Part shown: positions 43,139-51,756 of the stretch, in pieces
How positions within the stretch are numbered: the stretch's first letter is position 1
Layout: the number at the start of each line of letters is the position of its first letter
From: Nocardia higoensis NBRC 100133
GTDB lineage: Bacteria > Actinomycetota > Actinomycetes > Mycobacteriales > Mycobacteriaceae
Length of the DNA stretch: 64,000 bases
Reading direction: 5' to 3'
Assembly: GCF_000308595.1 (NCBI RefSeq)
Contig: NZ_BAGA01000145.1
Span: forward strand, 1-64,000
Program-made: the position numbers and the translations under genes
The notes under the pieces: generated by a model
The model's input: only the letters and a program-made list of their open reading frames with translations
Databases searched by the model: none
What the model was told of the DNA's origin: nothing

Positions 43139-44986
43139 ATGGCTCTTCGAGAGTTGCTCGTCCGGCAGAAGGAATTCGCCGCGCGCCACAAGATCGCCTC
43201 CGCGGCGGCCGCGCCGGCGATTCTCGGCATCGCCGCCGTGGTCGCGGCGTCCTGGGCGTTGACCACGCCTCCTACCAGCGTGGATACCGAACTCAAGGCC
43301 TCGGTGACGGAGTGCCACGACATGGTGGCCATCTCGGTGGCCGGGCGTAACGACACTCCGCGCGAGGGCTCGACGCTCATGCTCGTCGACGCCAACGGCA
43401 ACGCGCTGCCCGCCGCGATGGCCGGTGATCACAACAGCGAGTGGCTCGATCCGGTGGTCAACGCGCCCGACGGCGCGGTCGATCCGGACTCGTACCGGGC
43501 CGTGTACATCGCCTACCCGGCGAATATGGAGTCCTACGAACAGGCCGTGAACACGGGTGTGGCAAACACCCAGCAAGTCATGCGCGAGATCTCGCAGGCC
43601 TGCCCGGACACCCGCTTCGCCATCGTCGGCTACAGCGAGGGCGCCGATGTGGTGCGCCGGGTCGCGATGGGCATCGGCAACGACGACTCCGCGGACGGCT
43701 ACGACGTGGTCGACCCGAACCAGGTCGTCGGCGTGGTCATCCTGGCCGATGCCGGCCGCAGCGCGGGCGAGGGCCCGTTCATCGGCGCCGACGATCCGTT
43801 CGCCAATCCCGACGGCTTCGACAAGCTGTACCAGAACGTGTCGCAGGGCACCTCCGGACAGGGCGCGCTGCCCGGCACCAGCGGCGATTTCGGCGCGCTG
43901 AACGGCCGGATCGCCTCGTTCTGCTCCGAGGGCGACCTGACCTGCGCCGCACCCGAGAACATCTCGCTGCTGCAACTGGTGGTGAACGTCGGCAGGCAGC
44001 TGAACGTCGACACGCTCGAACGCGAGGGACTGACCCCGGCGACCGGCGGCGACGTCGCGATGGTGCTCGGGCAGATCGCGGTGGCGGCCTTCTCCGATAT
44101 CGCCTCGCAGCCGAACTGGATGGCAAGCGACGAGACCTTCCTCGAGGTGCTGCTGCGGGTCTCCGATCCGGCATACGTCCCCGGCGAGCACCAGCCCGCG
44201 CCGGTCGCCGACTCGGTCGAGGCCGGGGAGATCTCCCCGCTGGCGTACCTGCCGCAGAAGCTGCTCAACGAGGTCGTCGGCCTGCTGGTCACCAACCAGA
44301 ACACCATCCCGGTGATCATGAGCGACCCGTACAACCTCACCCTCGGCCCCAACCACAGCGGTCACCACTTCGACTACTGGGACGACGCCGACCCGTCCGC
44401 GGGCAAGGAGCTGACCTCGGCGGAGTACGCCGCGGCGTGGCTGACCTACCTGGCCAAGCAGGCGCAGGCGGGCGAGCCGGTGCACACCGAGGTCGCCCCT
44501 GAGCCCGCCGAGCTGTCGGTGGCCTACGAGGAGATGAAGGTCAACGTCACCGAGGTCGAGCGCGAGCGCAATGCCTACCTCGCGGCCGCGGCCACCCAGC
44601 CCTCGACAACCACGAAGAAGCCCGCCCCGACCACCACCGGCGGCGCGCCGACCACGACTCCGTCCCGCTCGGCCGAGGAGATCGCCGGTACCACCACGGC
44701 GCCGAGCACCACACCGGAGGGCACGACCACGCCGCAGCCGACCACCGAGTCGGGCGCCCCGCAGTCGGCCACCACCGAATCGACCACCACGGCGCCTACC
44801 ACTCCGGAATCGACCCAGACGACTCCGGCCGCGCCGGAGCCGGTCCGGGTGCCTGCGCCCGCGACCACGGATGTGGTGGCCCCGACCGCGGCCGACCGGC
44901 CGAGGATCGCCGACAGCGCCCAGGTCACGACCACGACGCCGGTGCCGACTCCGACTCTCACCGAGGAGCCCGGCGCGGCTCGGTAG
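43139..44986 (+). CDS. Exported cutinase-family protein with Thr/Pro-rich tail
   Basis: 615 residues from ATG 43139 with GGGGAACGGG upstream. A basic N-terminus and one hydrophobic segment (ILGIAAVVAASWAL) suggest an uncleaved signal anchor. The alpha/beta-hydrolase core holds the nucleophile in GYSEGAD and the late HSGHHFDYW region. The last 150 residues are Thr/Pro/Ser repeats (TTTKKPAPTTTGG, STTTAPTTPES), typical of wall-spanning linkers. The family hydrolyses ester bonds of cutin-like polymers or lipids; mycobacterial members act on triacylglycerols. The substrate is unknown. Confidence 0.88.
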   Translation: MALRELLVRQKEFAARHKIASAAAAPAILGIAAVVAASWALTTPPTSVDTELKASVTECHDMVAISVAGRNDTPREGSTLMLVDANGNALPAAMAGDHNSEWLDPVVNAPDGAVDPDSYRAVYIAYPANMESYEQAVNTGVANTQQVMREISQACPDTRFAIVGYSEGADVVRRVAMGIGNDDSADGYDVVDPNQVVGVVILADAGRSAGEGPFIGADDPFANPDGFDKLYQNVSQGTSGQGALPGTSGDFGALNGRIASFCSEGDLTCAAPENISLLQLVVNVGRQLNVDTLEREGLTPATGGDVAMVLGQIAVAAFSDIASQPNWMASDETFLEVLLRVSDPAYVPGEHQPAPVADSVEAGEISPLAYLPQKLLNEVVGLLVTNQNTIPVIMSDPYNLTLGPNHSGHHFDYWDDADPSAGKELTSAEYAAAWLTYLAKQAQAGEPVHTEVAPEPAELSVAYEEMKVNVTEVERERNAYLAAAATQPSTTTKKPAPTTTGGAPTTTPSRSAEEIAGTTTAPSTTPEGTTTPQPTTESGAPQSATTESTTTAPTTPESTQTTPAAPEPVRVPAPATTDVVAPTAADRPRIADSAQVTTTTPVPTPTLTEEPGAAR

Positions 44987-45013
44987 TCCTCTCCACGGAA
45001 GTCCCTCAACACC

Positions 45014-45053
45014 ACGGCCTCGTGTCGCTGCTCCGGTAGCGACGCGGGGCCGT
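45014..45053 (+). terminator. Terminator after the cutinase gene
   Basis: 16-base arms (45014-45029 with 45038-45053) pair with two G-U wobbles around an eight-base loop, 27 bases after the stop, followed by TCCGATT. Confidence 0.75.
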
Positions 45054-45172
45054 TCCGATTGTGCCGGTTGACTTACTGACGGCGCCTGCCTGTAATTAGC
45101 CCACGCGACGCCCATGTGTTCTGCGCCACTGCGCGGGAGCTGTCGCGGAGACGACGGAGGGAGTCGTACCCG

Positions 45173-46486
45173 ATGCAAAGAAGCATCCGGACCTGCTCGG
45201 CAGCGCTGGCGATGGTGTTCGGTGTGTCAGTCGCCGGATTCGCCGCACCGCAGGCATCGGCGAGTCCACCAGAGGTGGCGGCGCCATCGGGCCCGTGGGG
45301 CTCTTTCTACGATCCGCCCGCGGAACTCCCCGGTGCGGCGGCCGGCGATGTGATCCGCGAACAGCCCTTCACCCCGGCGCTGTCGGTTCCCCTCCCGACG
45401 GGAACCTTCCCCGGGTCCGCTCGGCGGATCATGTATCGCAGCGTCGACGACGCCGGGAGCCCGATCGCGGTGACCGGCACCTACTTCGAGCCCGGCACGC
45501 CTTGGCCGGGTGGCGGGCCGCGGCCGTTGGTATCGCTGGCTTCGGGAACGATCGGCGAGGGACGCCAGTGCGCGCCGTCGATCGCGATGCAATCCCTGCT
45601 GCACTACCGCCCGCCGTTGGACCTCTCGATCGCCTACGAACAGCTGGCTGTCGATTACCTTCTGGCACAAGGGATCGCTGTCGTGTTCACCGACTATGTC
45701 GGCCTCGGCGCACCGGGACCGCACCCCTACGGCAACCGTGCCGCCTCGGCGCGGGCGGTCATCGACGCGGCACGCGCCGCCCAGCGTCTGTCCGGCACCT
45801 CGCTGGATCCCTCGGGGCCGGTCGGCTTCTGGGGCTACTCCCAGGGCGGTCATGCCGCCGCGGCCGCCGCGGAACTCCAGCCGAGCTATGCGCCGGAGCT
45901 GAACGTGCGGGGCACCTATGCCGGTGCCCCGCCCGTGAAGCTCGAGGACACCCTGGCCCGCGCCGAGGGCAGCACCCTCATCGGCGCCGTCGGTTACTAC
46001 CTCAACGGCGTCGTACGCACCGACCCGGAGATGGGACCCGTGCTCGACCGCGTCCTCAATGAGCAGGGACGGGCCATGATCGGCACCACCGCGAACCAAT
46101 GCGTCGGGGAAACCCTGCTGGCCTATTCGTTCCAGCGCACCTCGCAGTGGACCCGCACCGGCGAGCCGCTCGGGCCCGCTGTCATCGGCGACCCGATCGG
46201 ACGGCGCATCGTCGACGAGCAGGCCATCGGGAGCCTGACCCCCACCGCGCCGGTCCTGCTCGCCATCAACGTCAACGACGACGCGGTCCCCTACGAGCGC
46301 GTGCGCGAGCTGGCCCGGACCTGGTGCTCGCGAGGTGTTCCGGTCACGCTCCATACGCTCGAGTTGCCGCCGATCCTTCCGGGGACCGCCGCCGGGCACG
46401 GGATCCCCGAATTCACCCACGTGCCAACGGCCGCGGCGTGGATGGTCGATCGGTTCTCCGGAATCGCTCCCCCGCCCTGCGGTTAG
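45173..46486 (+). CDS. Secretory lipase (LIP family)
   Basis: 437 residues from ATG 45173 with ACGGAGGGAG upstream. A cleavable signal peptide is visible (basic start, ALAMVFGVSVAGFAA core, cleavage after ASA). The LIP-family alpha/beta hydrolase core shows VFTDYVGLGAPGPHPYG, the nucleophile elbow GYSQGGHAAAAAA, the acid in NVNDDAVPYERVRELA and the His in GHGIPEF. Such secreted enzymes hydrolyse triacylglycerols and esters. Together with the upstream cutinase it forms a small group of exported ester hydrolases, but each has its own signals. Confidence 0.9.
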   Translation: MQRSIRTCSAALAMVFGVSVAGFAAPQASASPPEVAAPSGPWGSFYDPPAELPGAAAGDVIREQPFTPALSVPLPTGTFPGSARRIMYRSVDDAGSPIAVTGTYFEPGTPWPGGGPRPLVSLASGTIGEGRQCAPSIAMQSLLHYRPPLDLSIAYEQLAVDYLLAQGIAVVFTDYVGLGAPGPHPYGNRAASARAVIDAARAAQRLSGTSLDPSGPVGFWGYSQGGHAAAAAAELQPSYAPELNVRGTYAGAPPVKLEDTLARAEGSTLIGAVGYYLNGVVRTDPEMGPVLDRVLNEQGRAMIGTTANQCVGETLLAYSFQRTSQWTRTGEPLGPAVIGDPIGRRIVDEQAIGSLTPTAPVLLAINVNDDAVPYERVRELARTWCSRGVPVTLHTLELPPILPGTAAGHGIPEFTHVPTAAAWMVDRFSGIAPPPCG

Positions 46487-46522
46487 CGGGGCGCCGAGCT
46501 ACTCGGGTGCAGGATGGTGCGC

Positions 46523-47164
46523 ATGGACACCGTTCGTGACGCCTACGACGAAATGGCCGGGGAATACGCCGAATTCGCGCGAGGCTTGCTCGAGAACAAC
46601 CCGTTCGAGCGGGCGCCGCTGGACATGTTCGCCGAGTCCGTCGGCGCGGGGCCGGTGGCCGATCTCGGCTGCGGCGAGGGCCGGATCAGCGCGTATCTGG
46701 CGCATGCGGGACTGGACGTGTCCGGCATCGACCTCTCGCCGCGGATGATCGCACAGGCGCGCGCGGCGCATCCGGGCCTGCGGTTCGAGGTCGGTTCACT
46801 GGAGCGCACGGGTCTGCCGTCCGGGACGCTCGCCGGCCTGCTGGCCTGGTATTCGCTCATCCACCTGCCGCCCGAGCGGATCCCCGGCGCGCTGGCGGAG
46901 TTCGCGCGGGTGCTGCGCCCCGGCGGGTACGCATTGCTGGGATTCCAGGCCGCCGAGTCAGCGGGCGATCCGGTCGCATTCGATCACGCGGTGGTGCGGG
47001 CCTACCGGTGGTGGCCGGAGCGGCTCGCCGACGCGGCGCGGGCCGCGGGTTTCGAGGTGGTGCTGCGGATGGTGCGGGCGCCGCGGCCGGGGGAACGGTT
47101 CGATCAGGCGAGCCTGCTGCTGCGGAAGACGGAAGGAGAATTGGGTATCCCGCGACAAAACTAG
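46523..47164 (+). CDS. SAM-dependent methyltransferase
   Basis: 213 residues from ATG 46523 (ATG 46514 is an alternative). Class I methyltransferase: VADLGCGEGRISAYL (SAM loop), VSGIDLSPRMIAQARA, LRFEVGSLERTGLPSG, LAWYSLIHLPPERIPGALAEFARVLRPGGY in blocks. This small single-domain type methylates small molecules. The substrate is not evident. Its TAG stop lies within the first of two KstR-like boxes that precede the next gene. Confidence 0.87.
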   Translation: MDTVRDAYDEMAGEYAEFARGLLENNPFERAPLDMFAESVGAGPVADLGCGEGRISAYLAHAGLDVSGIDLSPRMIAQARAAHPGLRFEVGSLERTGLPSGTLAGLLAWYSLIHLPPERIPGALAEFARVLRPGGYALLGFQAAESAGDPVAFDHAVVRAYRWWPERLADAARAAGFEVVLRMVRAPRPGERFDQASLLLRKTEGELGIPRQN

Positions 47165-47175
47165 AACGTGTTACT
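47162..47175 (+). promoter_or_regulatory. KstR-like box, distal
   Basis: TAGAACGTGTTACT matches the mycobacterial KstR consensus TnnAACnnGTTnnA except for the last base. It lies about 200 bases upstream of the flavoprotein gene and overlaps the end of the methyltransferase gene. Confidence 0.4.
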
Positions 47176-47305
47176 GTCTTTATATGGTGCACTCACCGGC
47201 CGTTCCCCGCGCCGTGCAGGCGAGGCGATACCCGCGGTATGCGGGGAAATCGGTCGGTTCCGGTGTCATCGAGCCGTTTTCGAGTGCAACCCGAGACGGC
47301 GACTA

Positions 47306-47319
47306 TGCAACCCGTTCTA
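47306..47319 (+). promoter_or_regulatory. KstR-like box, proximal
   Basis: TGCAACCCGTTCTA matches TnnAACnnGTTnnA at all defined positions, 58 bases upstream of the flavoprotein start, a normal operator position. KstR represses cholesterol and fatty-acid degradation genes in mycolic-acid bacteria. Confidence 0.45.
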
Positions 47320-47376
47320 GAGCATTCTCGGGCCGCGTGAGCAGTCCGCGAGGCAGGTAAGGGAGACCAGCACCCG

Positions 47377-48495
47377 ATGCGTACCGAAATCTGCGAGCGG
47401 CTGGGGATCGAGTTCCCCATCTTCGCCTTCACCCATTGCCGCGATGTGGCCGCCGCGGTCAGCAATGCCGGTGGCCTCGGCGTGCTCGGCGCGGTCGGCT
47501 TCACCGCCGAACAGCTGGAAGTGGAGCTGGCCTGGCTCGACGAGCACGTCAACGGCGTCTACGGCGTCGACCTGGTGATCCCCTCCAAGTACGAGGGCAA
47601 GGGCATCGACGGGCTCAGCCCCGCCGAACTCGAGGCCAAGCTCGCCGAGATGGTCCCGCAGGGCCACCGCGACTTCGCCGAGAAGATCCTGGCCGACCAC
47701 GGCGTGCCCAAGCTGCCCGAGGGCGAGCACCACAATCAGCTGCTGGGCTGGACCGCCACCACCGCGGGCCCGCAGGTCGAGGTCATCCTGAAGCACCCGA
47801 AGGCCAAGCTGGTCGCCAACGCGCTGGGCACCCCGCCCGAGGACGTGGTGGCCCAGATCAAGGACTCGGGCAGGCTGATCGGCGCACTCTGCGGCTCGGT
47901 CAAGCACGCGCTCAAGCACAAGGAAGCCGGGCTGGACTTCGTGGTCTGCCAGGGCACCGAGGGCGGCGGGCACTGCGGCGAGGTCTCCTCGATGGTGCTG
48001 TGGCCGCAGGTCATCGACGCGGTCGGCGACCTGCCGGTGCTGGCGGCGGGCGGTATCGGCGACGGCCGTCAGGTCGCGGCGGCGATGGCGATGGGCGCGG
48101 CGGGCGCGTGGACCGGCTCGATCTGGCTGACCGTCGAGGAGGCCAACGTGCCGCCCGCGCAGATGCAGACCCTCATCGACGCCTCCAGCCACGACACCGT
48201 GCGCTCGCGGGCGTGGACCGGCAAGCCGGCGCGCATGCTGCGCAACGACTGGACCGAGGCGTGGGAGCAGCCCGAGAACCCCTCCCCGCTGCCGATGCCG
48301 CTGCAGATGATGGTGGCGCTCGACGGCGTCAAGCGCGGGCACCGGTACCCGGAGGCCGCCAAGGACGTGAACTTCAACCCGGTCGGTCAGATCGTCGGGA
48401 TGATGCAGAAGGTCGAGCGCTCCGCCGATGTGATGGAACGGCTGATCAACCAGTACGTCGAGGCTTGCGAGCGGCTGAACAAGCTCAACAGCTGA
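47377..48495 (+). CDS. Nitronate-monooxygenase-like flavoprotein
   Basis: 372 residues from ATG 47377. FMN-dependent TIM-barrel of the NMO/2-nitropropane-dioxygenase type: IFAFTHCRDVAAAVSNAGGLGVLG, GTEGGGHCGEVSSMVLWPQ, VLAAGGIGDGRQVAAAMAMGAAGAWTG in blocks. In steroid-degrading actinobacteria a homologous flavoprotein (IpdC) acts on cholesterol C/D rings, so the annotation nitronate monooxygenase may be wrong here. Two KstR-like boxes upstream fit a lipid or steroid role. A second, shorter NMO-like gene lies at 58019-58993. Confidence 0.85.
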   Translation: MRTEICERLGIEFPIFAFTHCRDVAAAVSNAGGLGVLGAVGFTAEQLEVELAWLDEHVNGVYGVDLVIPSKYEGKGIDGLSPAELEAKLAEMVPQGHRDFAEKILADHGVPKLPEGEHHNQLLGWTATTAGPQVEVILKHPKAKLVANALGTPPEDVVAQIKDSGRLIGALCGSVKHALKHKEAGLDFVVCQGTEGGGHCGEVSSMVLWPQVIDAVGDLPVLAAGGIGDGRQVAAAMAMGAAGAWTGSIWLTVEEANVPPAQMQTLIDASSHDTVRSRAWTGKPARMLRNDWTEAWEQPENPSPLPMPLQMMVALDGVKRGHRYPEAAKDVNFNPVGQIVGMMQKVERSADVMERLINQYVEACERLNKLNS

Positions 48496-48507
48496 GCCCG
48501 GCCCGGT

Positions 48508-49497
48508 TCACGACCGCAATCGCCGTTCGAGCACCGGATCGGTGATGCCGCCCCGGCACGCGAGCGCGGCGGCGTCCCATCCGGCCAGCGCGCTGCCCTC
48601 GGCGTACACGGTCTCGAAGAACTCGAGGGCCGCGGCGAACGGATCGCCGGTGGCGCGGGCGGCGTCGTAGGCGTAGTAGGCCGCGTGCGCGGAACCCGAG
48701 GGCACCCAGCGAGCGCCCTCGGGTCGCAGCGGACGGTCGGTGAGCCCCGCGGGCTCGGGGGCGACATAGGAATAGAAGGTGGGTTCGGGGACCTTGTCGT
48801 CGCCGAACCAGAAGCCCGCGCTGATGACCTCGCGGGAGTAGGCCTCGCGCGACACCGGGTCGACGGTGGCGGGCATGTCGATGCGGCGGTCGGAGAACCG
48901 CTGCACCGCCAGGTCGAAGGTGTGCCAGAAGACGTGGACCGGGCTGATCTTGCCCGAGTAGCCCGCGCTGAACTCCTCGAGGACGCGCCCGACCCGGCTC
49001 TGCACGACGAAGGCGCGGCGCACCTTCTCCGGGTCGTAATCGGCGTGTTCGGTGTCCTCCTCGAACCAGCGACTCGCGTCGGGCAGGTCGTAGGGGTGCG
49101 GCCGATGCATCACCAGGTCGATGCCGAGGTCGCCGAGGCCGCCCATCACGTCGGCATAGAACGTCGCGACGGATTTGCCGGGCAGGTCGAACTCGACCTG
49201 GACGCCCTCGTCGGTGGCGATGCGCAGCACATGGTCGAAGAAGTCGAAGGCGCAGGTGAACACCGGGCCCACCCGCGGGTCGCCGAGCGGGACGGTGGTC
49301 CAGCCGCGGGCGGTCAGGCGGAAGGTGATGTGCCACCAGTGATTGCGGCGGATGCCCTTGGCCAGCGCGACCTTGCCGACGACCTGGGCGAACCGGTGCA
49401 GTGTCTCTTTGGTCGGACGCCAGGAGTCCAGCGGGATCGCGGGCAGCAGCTCCGCGGTGTCGAAGGCGGTTGACTCGGGTACTGCCGACTCGGTCAT
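48508..49497 (-). CDS. DUF5996 family protein
   Basis: 329 residues, cytoplasmic, no signal peptide. DUF5996 features: LDSWRPTKETLHRFAQVVGKV, RNHWWHITFRLTARGWTT, VFWHTFDLAVQRFS, PTFYSYVAPEPAG. Many Trp, His and Tyr residues are conserved, suggesting an enzyme or ligand-binding protein, but no function is known. It converges with the flavoprotein gene, with 12 bases between the stops. Confidence 0.85.
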   Translation of the reverse strand: MTESAVPESTAFDTAELLPAIPLDSWRPTKETLHRFAQVVGKVALAKGIRRNHWWHITFRLTARGWTTVPLGDPRVGPVFTCAFDFFDHVLRIATDEGVQVEFDLPGKSVATFYADVMGGLGDLGIDLVMHRPHPYDLPDASRWFEEDTEHADYDPEKVRRAFVVQSRVGRVLEEFSAGYSGKISPVHVFWHTFDLAVQRFSDRRIDMPATVDPVSREAYSREVISAGFWFGDDKVPEPTFYSYVAPEPAGLTDRPLRPEGARWVPSGSAHAAYYAYDAARATGDPFAAALEFFETVYAEGSALAGWDAAALACRGGITDPVLERRLRS

Positions 49498-49577
49498 AGG
49501 GCCACGGTACGACCGGCGCGCGGGGGATGCCAGCGATTCGCCGATCGGGGCCGCAGGACACGACCCGAGCGACCCGC

Positions 49578-50345
49578 TCAGGCGTTCGTCGCCCGGGCCG
49601 CCGGCGCCCGGCCGTCGACGAGTTCACGGAAGCGCGCGAGGACCCGCTCGTGATAGTTGTCGAACAGCTCGTCGAACAGGGCCGACTGCGCCGGCGACGC
49701 CGGTTCGCCGGAATCCCACACCGACAGCAGCGCGCGCCACACCAGCACGTGCAGGTCGGCGGGCGAGACGAAGAATGCCTGTACCGCCTCGGGCACCTCG
49801 AGCACCATCTCGCCGATGGAGTTGAACACCGCGCGCCGCACGGAGGTGTTCAGCGCGGTGAGCAGGCGGCGGACCAGTGCCACCTCGGCGGCCAGGATGC
49901 GACGCGGCTCGGGGACAGGACGGCGGGTCAGCGTCTCCAGTTCGGCGACGGCCGCCGCCAGCTCGGCGCGATCGACAGACCGTTCGCTCGCGGTGTAGGC
50001 GAGCAGCGTCTCGCGCACCAGCTCACGCTCGGCCTCCACGATGTCGCCGAACATCGCGACGGCCAGCTCCGGACGGTCCAGGGAGAACCGGAACAGGTGC
50101 CGATAGACCTCCAGCCCGCCGACGGCGCGCACATCGTGGATGGTGAAACCCTTGCCGCGCCGGGCCGCCACGAATCCGTAGGACTCCAGCCTGCCGAGCG
50201 TCAATTGCGCTGTCGCGCGGTTCATCTCGAATTCCTCGGCGACCTGGCGCACCGAGGGCATCAGCTCGCCCGGCCGGTACTGCCCCGCGGCCACGCGCCG
50301 GGCCAGCTCGTCGGCGACATCCGCGACGACCGTATCGGCTCCCAT
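49578..50345 (-). CDS. GntR-family transcriptional regulator
   Basis: 255 residues from ATG 50345 with GAGGAAGG upstream. Winged helix: VADELARRVAAGQYRPGELM, VRQVAEEFEMNRATAQLTLGRLESYGFVAARRGKGFTI in blocks. The C-terminal helical part is FadR/FCD-like (FGDIVEAERELVRETLLAY, VRRAVFNSIGEMVLEV) but lacks a clear metal-binding triad. An inverted repeat lies 24-48 bases upstream of the start, suggesting autoregulation. Its targets are not obvious: the upstream neighbour is a lipase-fold gene on the same strand. Confidence 0.88.
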   Translation of the reverse strand: MGADTVVADVADELARRVAAGQYRPGELMPSVRQVAEEFEMNRATAQLTLGRLESYGFVAARRGKGFTIHDVRAVGGLEVYRHLFRFSLDRPELAVAMFGDIVEAERELVRETLLAYTASERSVDRAELAAAVAELETLTRRPVPEPRRILAAEVALVRRLLTALNTSVRRAVFNSIGEMVLEVPEAVQAFFVSPADLHVLVWRALLSVWDSGEPASPAQSALFDELFDNYHERVLARFRELVDGRAPAARATNA

Positions 50346-50368
50346 CGACGCGACCTTCCTCACTGGCG

Positions 50369-50393
50369 AACCTGTTGTATGTCCGGACAGGTT
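50369..50393. promoter_or_regulatory. Likely operator upstream of GntR gene
   Basis: AACCTGT (50369-50375) and ACAGGTT (50387-50393) are exact inverted copies, and a perfect ten-base palindrome TGTCCGGACA lies inside (50380-50389). The position just before the ribosome site fits autoregulation. Confidence 0.5.
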
Positions 50394-50453
50394 ATGGCCA
50401 ACGGCCGCACGGCGCATCCGCTTGCGCGGCGGGCGGTTTCGCCGCCCGCGCGC

Positions 50454-51059
50454 CTACCGGGCCAGGCCGCCGAACCAGGTGTTCCAGGCCGGTGCGAGCA
50501 GTGCGGCCATCGCCTCGTATCCGGCCGCGCCCGGATGCGCCCCGTCGCCCTCGACGACCTCGCGCATCCACACCTCCTCGGCGCGCAGCGCGGCCGCGAC
50601 CGGCACGTACGGAACCGCGGCCGCCGCGCAGCGCCGGGCGTACTCGGCATCGAGGTCGAGGATGCGCGCGTTGTGTTCGGCGTCGTCCACCGGGGGCGGG
50701 CCGACCATCAGCGCGGCCCAGCCACGGGCCGCCACCTCGTCGAGCATCCTGGTCAGCGCGGCCGCGGATTCGGCCGGGGCGACGCGCGGCTGCCCGGCGG
50801 CCCAGGCGGTGTCGTTGGCACCGAAGGACAGCACCACCCCCGCGCTCGCCCAATCGGGCAGGCGCAGTCCGCATTCGGTGGTCAGCCGGTCCTCGATCTC
50901 CGGTGCGGTCTGCCCGCGGATGCCCAGGTTGTAGACCGTCAGCGGGATCTCCGGGCTCGCGGCGGCGGCCAGCCGCCCGGCCCAGCCGAGCCGGTGCGGG
51001 TCGCCCACCCCGGCCACGAAGGAGTCACCGACGAAGCACACGCGCAGATCCTCGACCAT
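50454..51059 (-). CDS. SGNH/GDSL-family hydrolase
   Basis: 201 residues from ATG 51059; earlier in-frame starts are unlikely because the family motif is right at the start. Blocks: CFVGDSFVAGVGDP (catalytic Ser), NLGIRGQTAPEIEDRL (Gly block), SFGANDTAWA (Asn), and DGAHPGAAGYEAMA (Asp and His). No signal peptide, so it acts in the cytoplasm on an ester, acyl or acetyl substrate. Divergent from the 2OG-oxygenase-like gene with about 80 bases between. Confidence 0.9.
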   Translation of the reverse strand: MVEDLRVCFVGDSFVAGVGDPHRLGWAGRLAAAASPEIPLTVYNLGIRGQTAPEIEDRLTTECGLRLPDWASAGVVLSFGANDTAWAAGQPRVAPAESAAALTRMLDEVAARGWAALMVGPPPVDDAEHNARILDLDAEYARRCAAAAVPYVPVAAALRAEEVWMREVVEGDGAHPGAAGYEAMAALLAPAWNTWFGGLAR

Positions 51060-51141
51060 GCCGACGATCCTTCCATCCGGGCTGTTCGGGGCGCATGGGC
51101 GGCGCAATAGGATCGGGGAGGTCGATCGGGAGGGAGTCGTC

Positions 51142-51756
51142 TTGTCAGGGGAAACGGCGCGTCCCGCGCCTGCCTGGTTCGTCCAGCTGTTCGCGCATCG
51201 GCGCTGGATCCGCCGCACGGAACCATTTCCGCACATCTACGCCCGGGATGTGTTCACCGCCGAGTTCTACGAGCGCCTGCGCGCCGAAACCGCGCGGGTG
51301 CGAGCGGGGACCGCGGACGAGGTCTCGCTCTGGTCGCTACGGGACGGGCCGCTCGCGGTGTTCACCGCACGGGAGTGGCACGACCTGATCGCCGGGCTCA
51401 CCGATTCGCCCGTCACCGGCGATGTCACCGGCAGCCTGCGACATCATCCGGCGGGCGGTCCGGCGCAGGCGCCCCGGACCGGGCACCCGCGCGCGGGCCG
51501 CGCACTGGCGTTGCTGTTCCACCTGGGTCCTGGTGACTGGCGGCTCGGGGACGGCGGGGAGACCGCGCTCCATCCGGTGGCCGGCGACGCCGCGCCCGCT
51601 CTGGTTCCGCCGCTGGGCAATTCGCTGGTGCTGTTCGAGTGCACCCCCTACACCCGGCACCGCCATCTCGGCGGCGATCGCGAGGCGCGCGACAGCGTGC
51701 TGATGTATCTGCACCGCCCCCACGACACCGAAGGAGACGAGCATGGCCGAGGGTGA
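51142..51756 (+). CDS. 2OG-Fe(II) oxygenase-like protein, iron ligands incomplete
   Basis: 204 residues from TTG 51142, chosen because GGGAGGGA lies six bases upstream. The N-terminal region (FPHIYARDVFTAEFYERLRAE) and the beta-barrel core (LALLFHLGPGDWRLGDGGETALH, PPLGNSLVLFECTPYTRHRHL) match prolyl-hydroxylase-type 2OG oxygenases. At the site of the HxD iron ligands the sequence reads PAQAPRTGHPRAGRA, without HxD. The distal His remains. It overlaps the SDR start by 14 bases. It may be a pseudoenzyme or use a different ligand set. Confidence 0.7.
   Translation: MSGETARPAPAWFVQLFAHRRWIRRTEPFPHIYARDVFTAEFYERLRAETARVRAGTADEVSLWSLRDGPLAVFTAREWHDLIAGLTDSPVTGDVTGSLRHHPAGGPAQAPRTGHPRAGRALALLFHLGPGDWRLGDGGETALHPVAGDAAPALVPPLGNSLVLFECTPYTRHRHLGGDREARDSVLMYLHRPHDTEGDEHGRG

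Noticed and set aside
43103..45178. Minus-strand frame of 691 codons opposite the cutinase gene
   Set aside because: Arg/Gly/His-rich antisense composition without family motifs; the plus-strand cutinase has a proper start, signal anchor and nucleophile motif.
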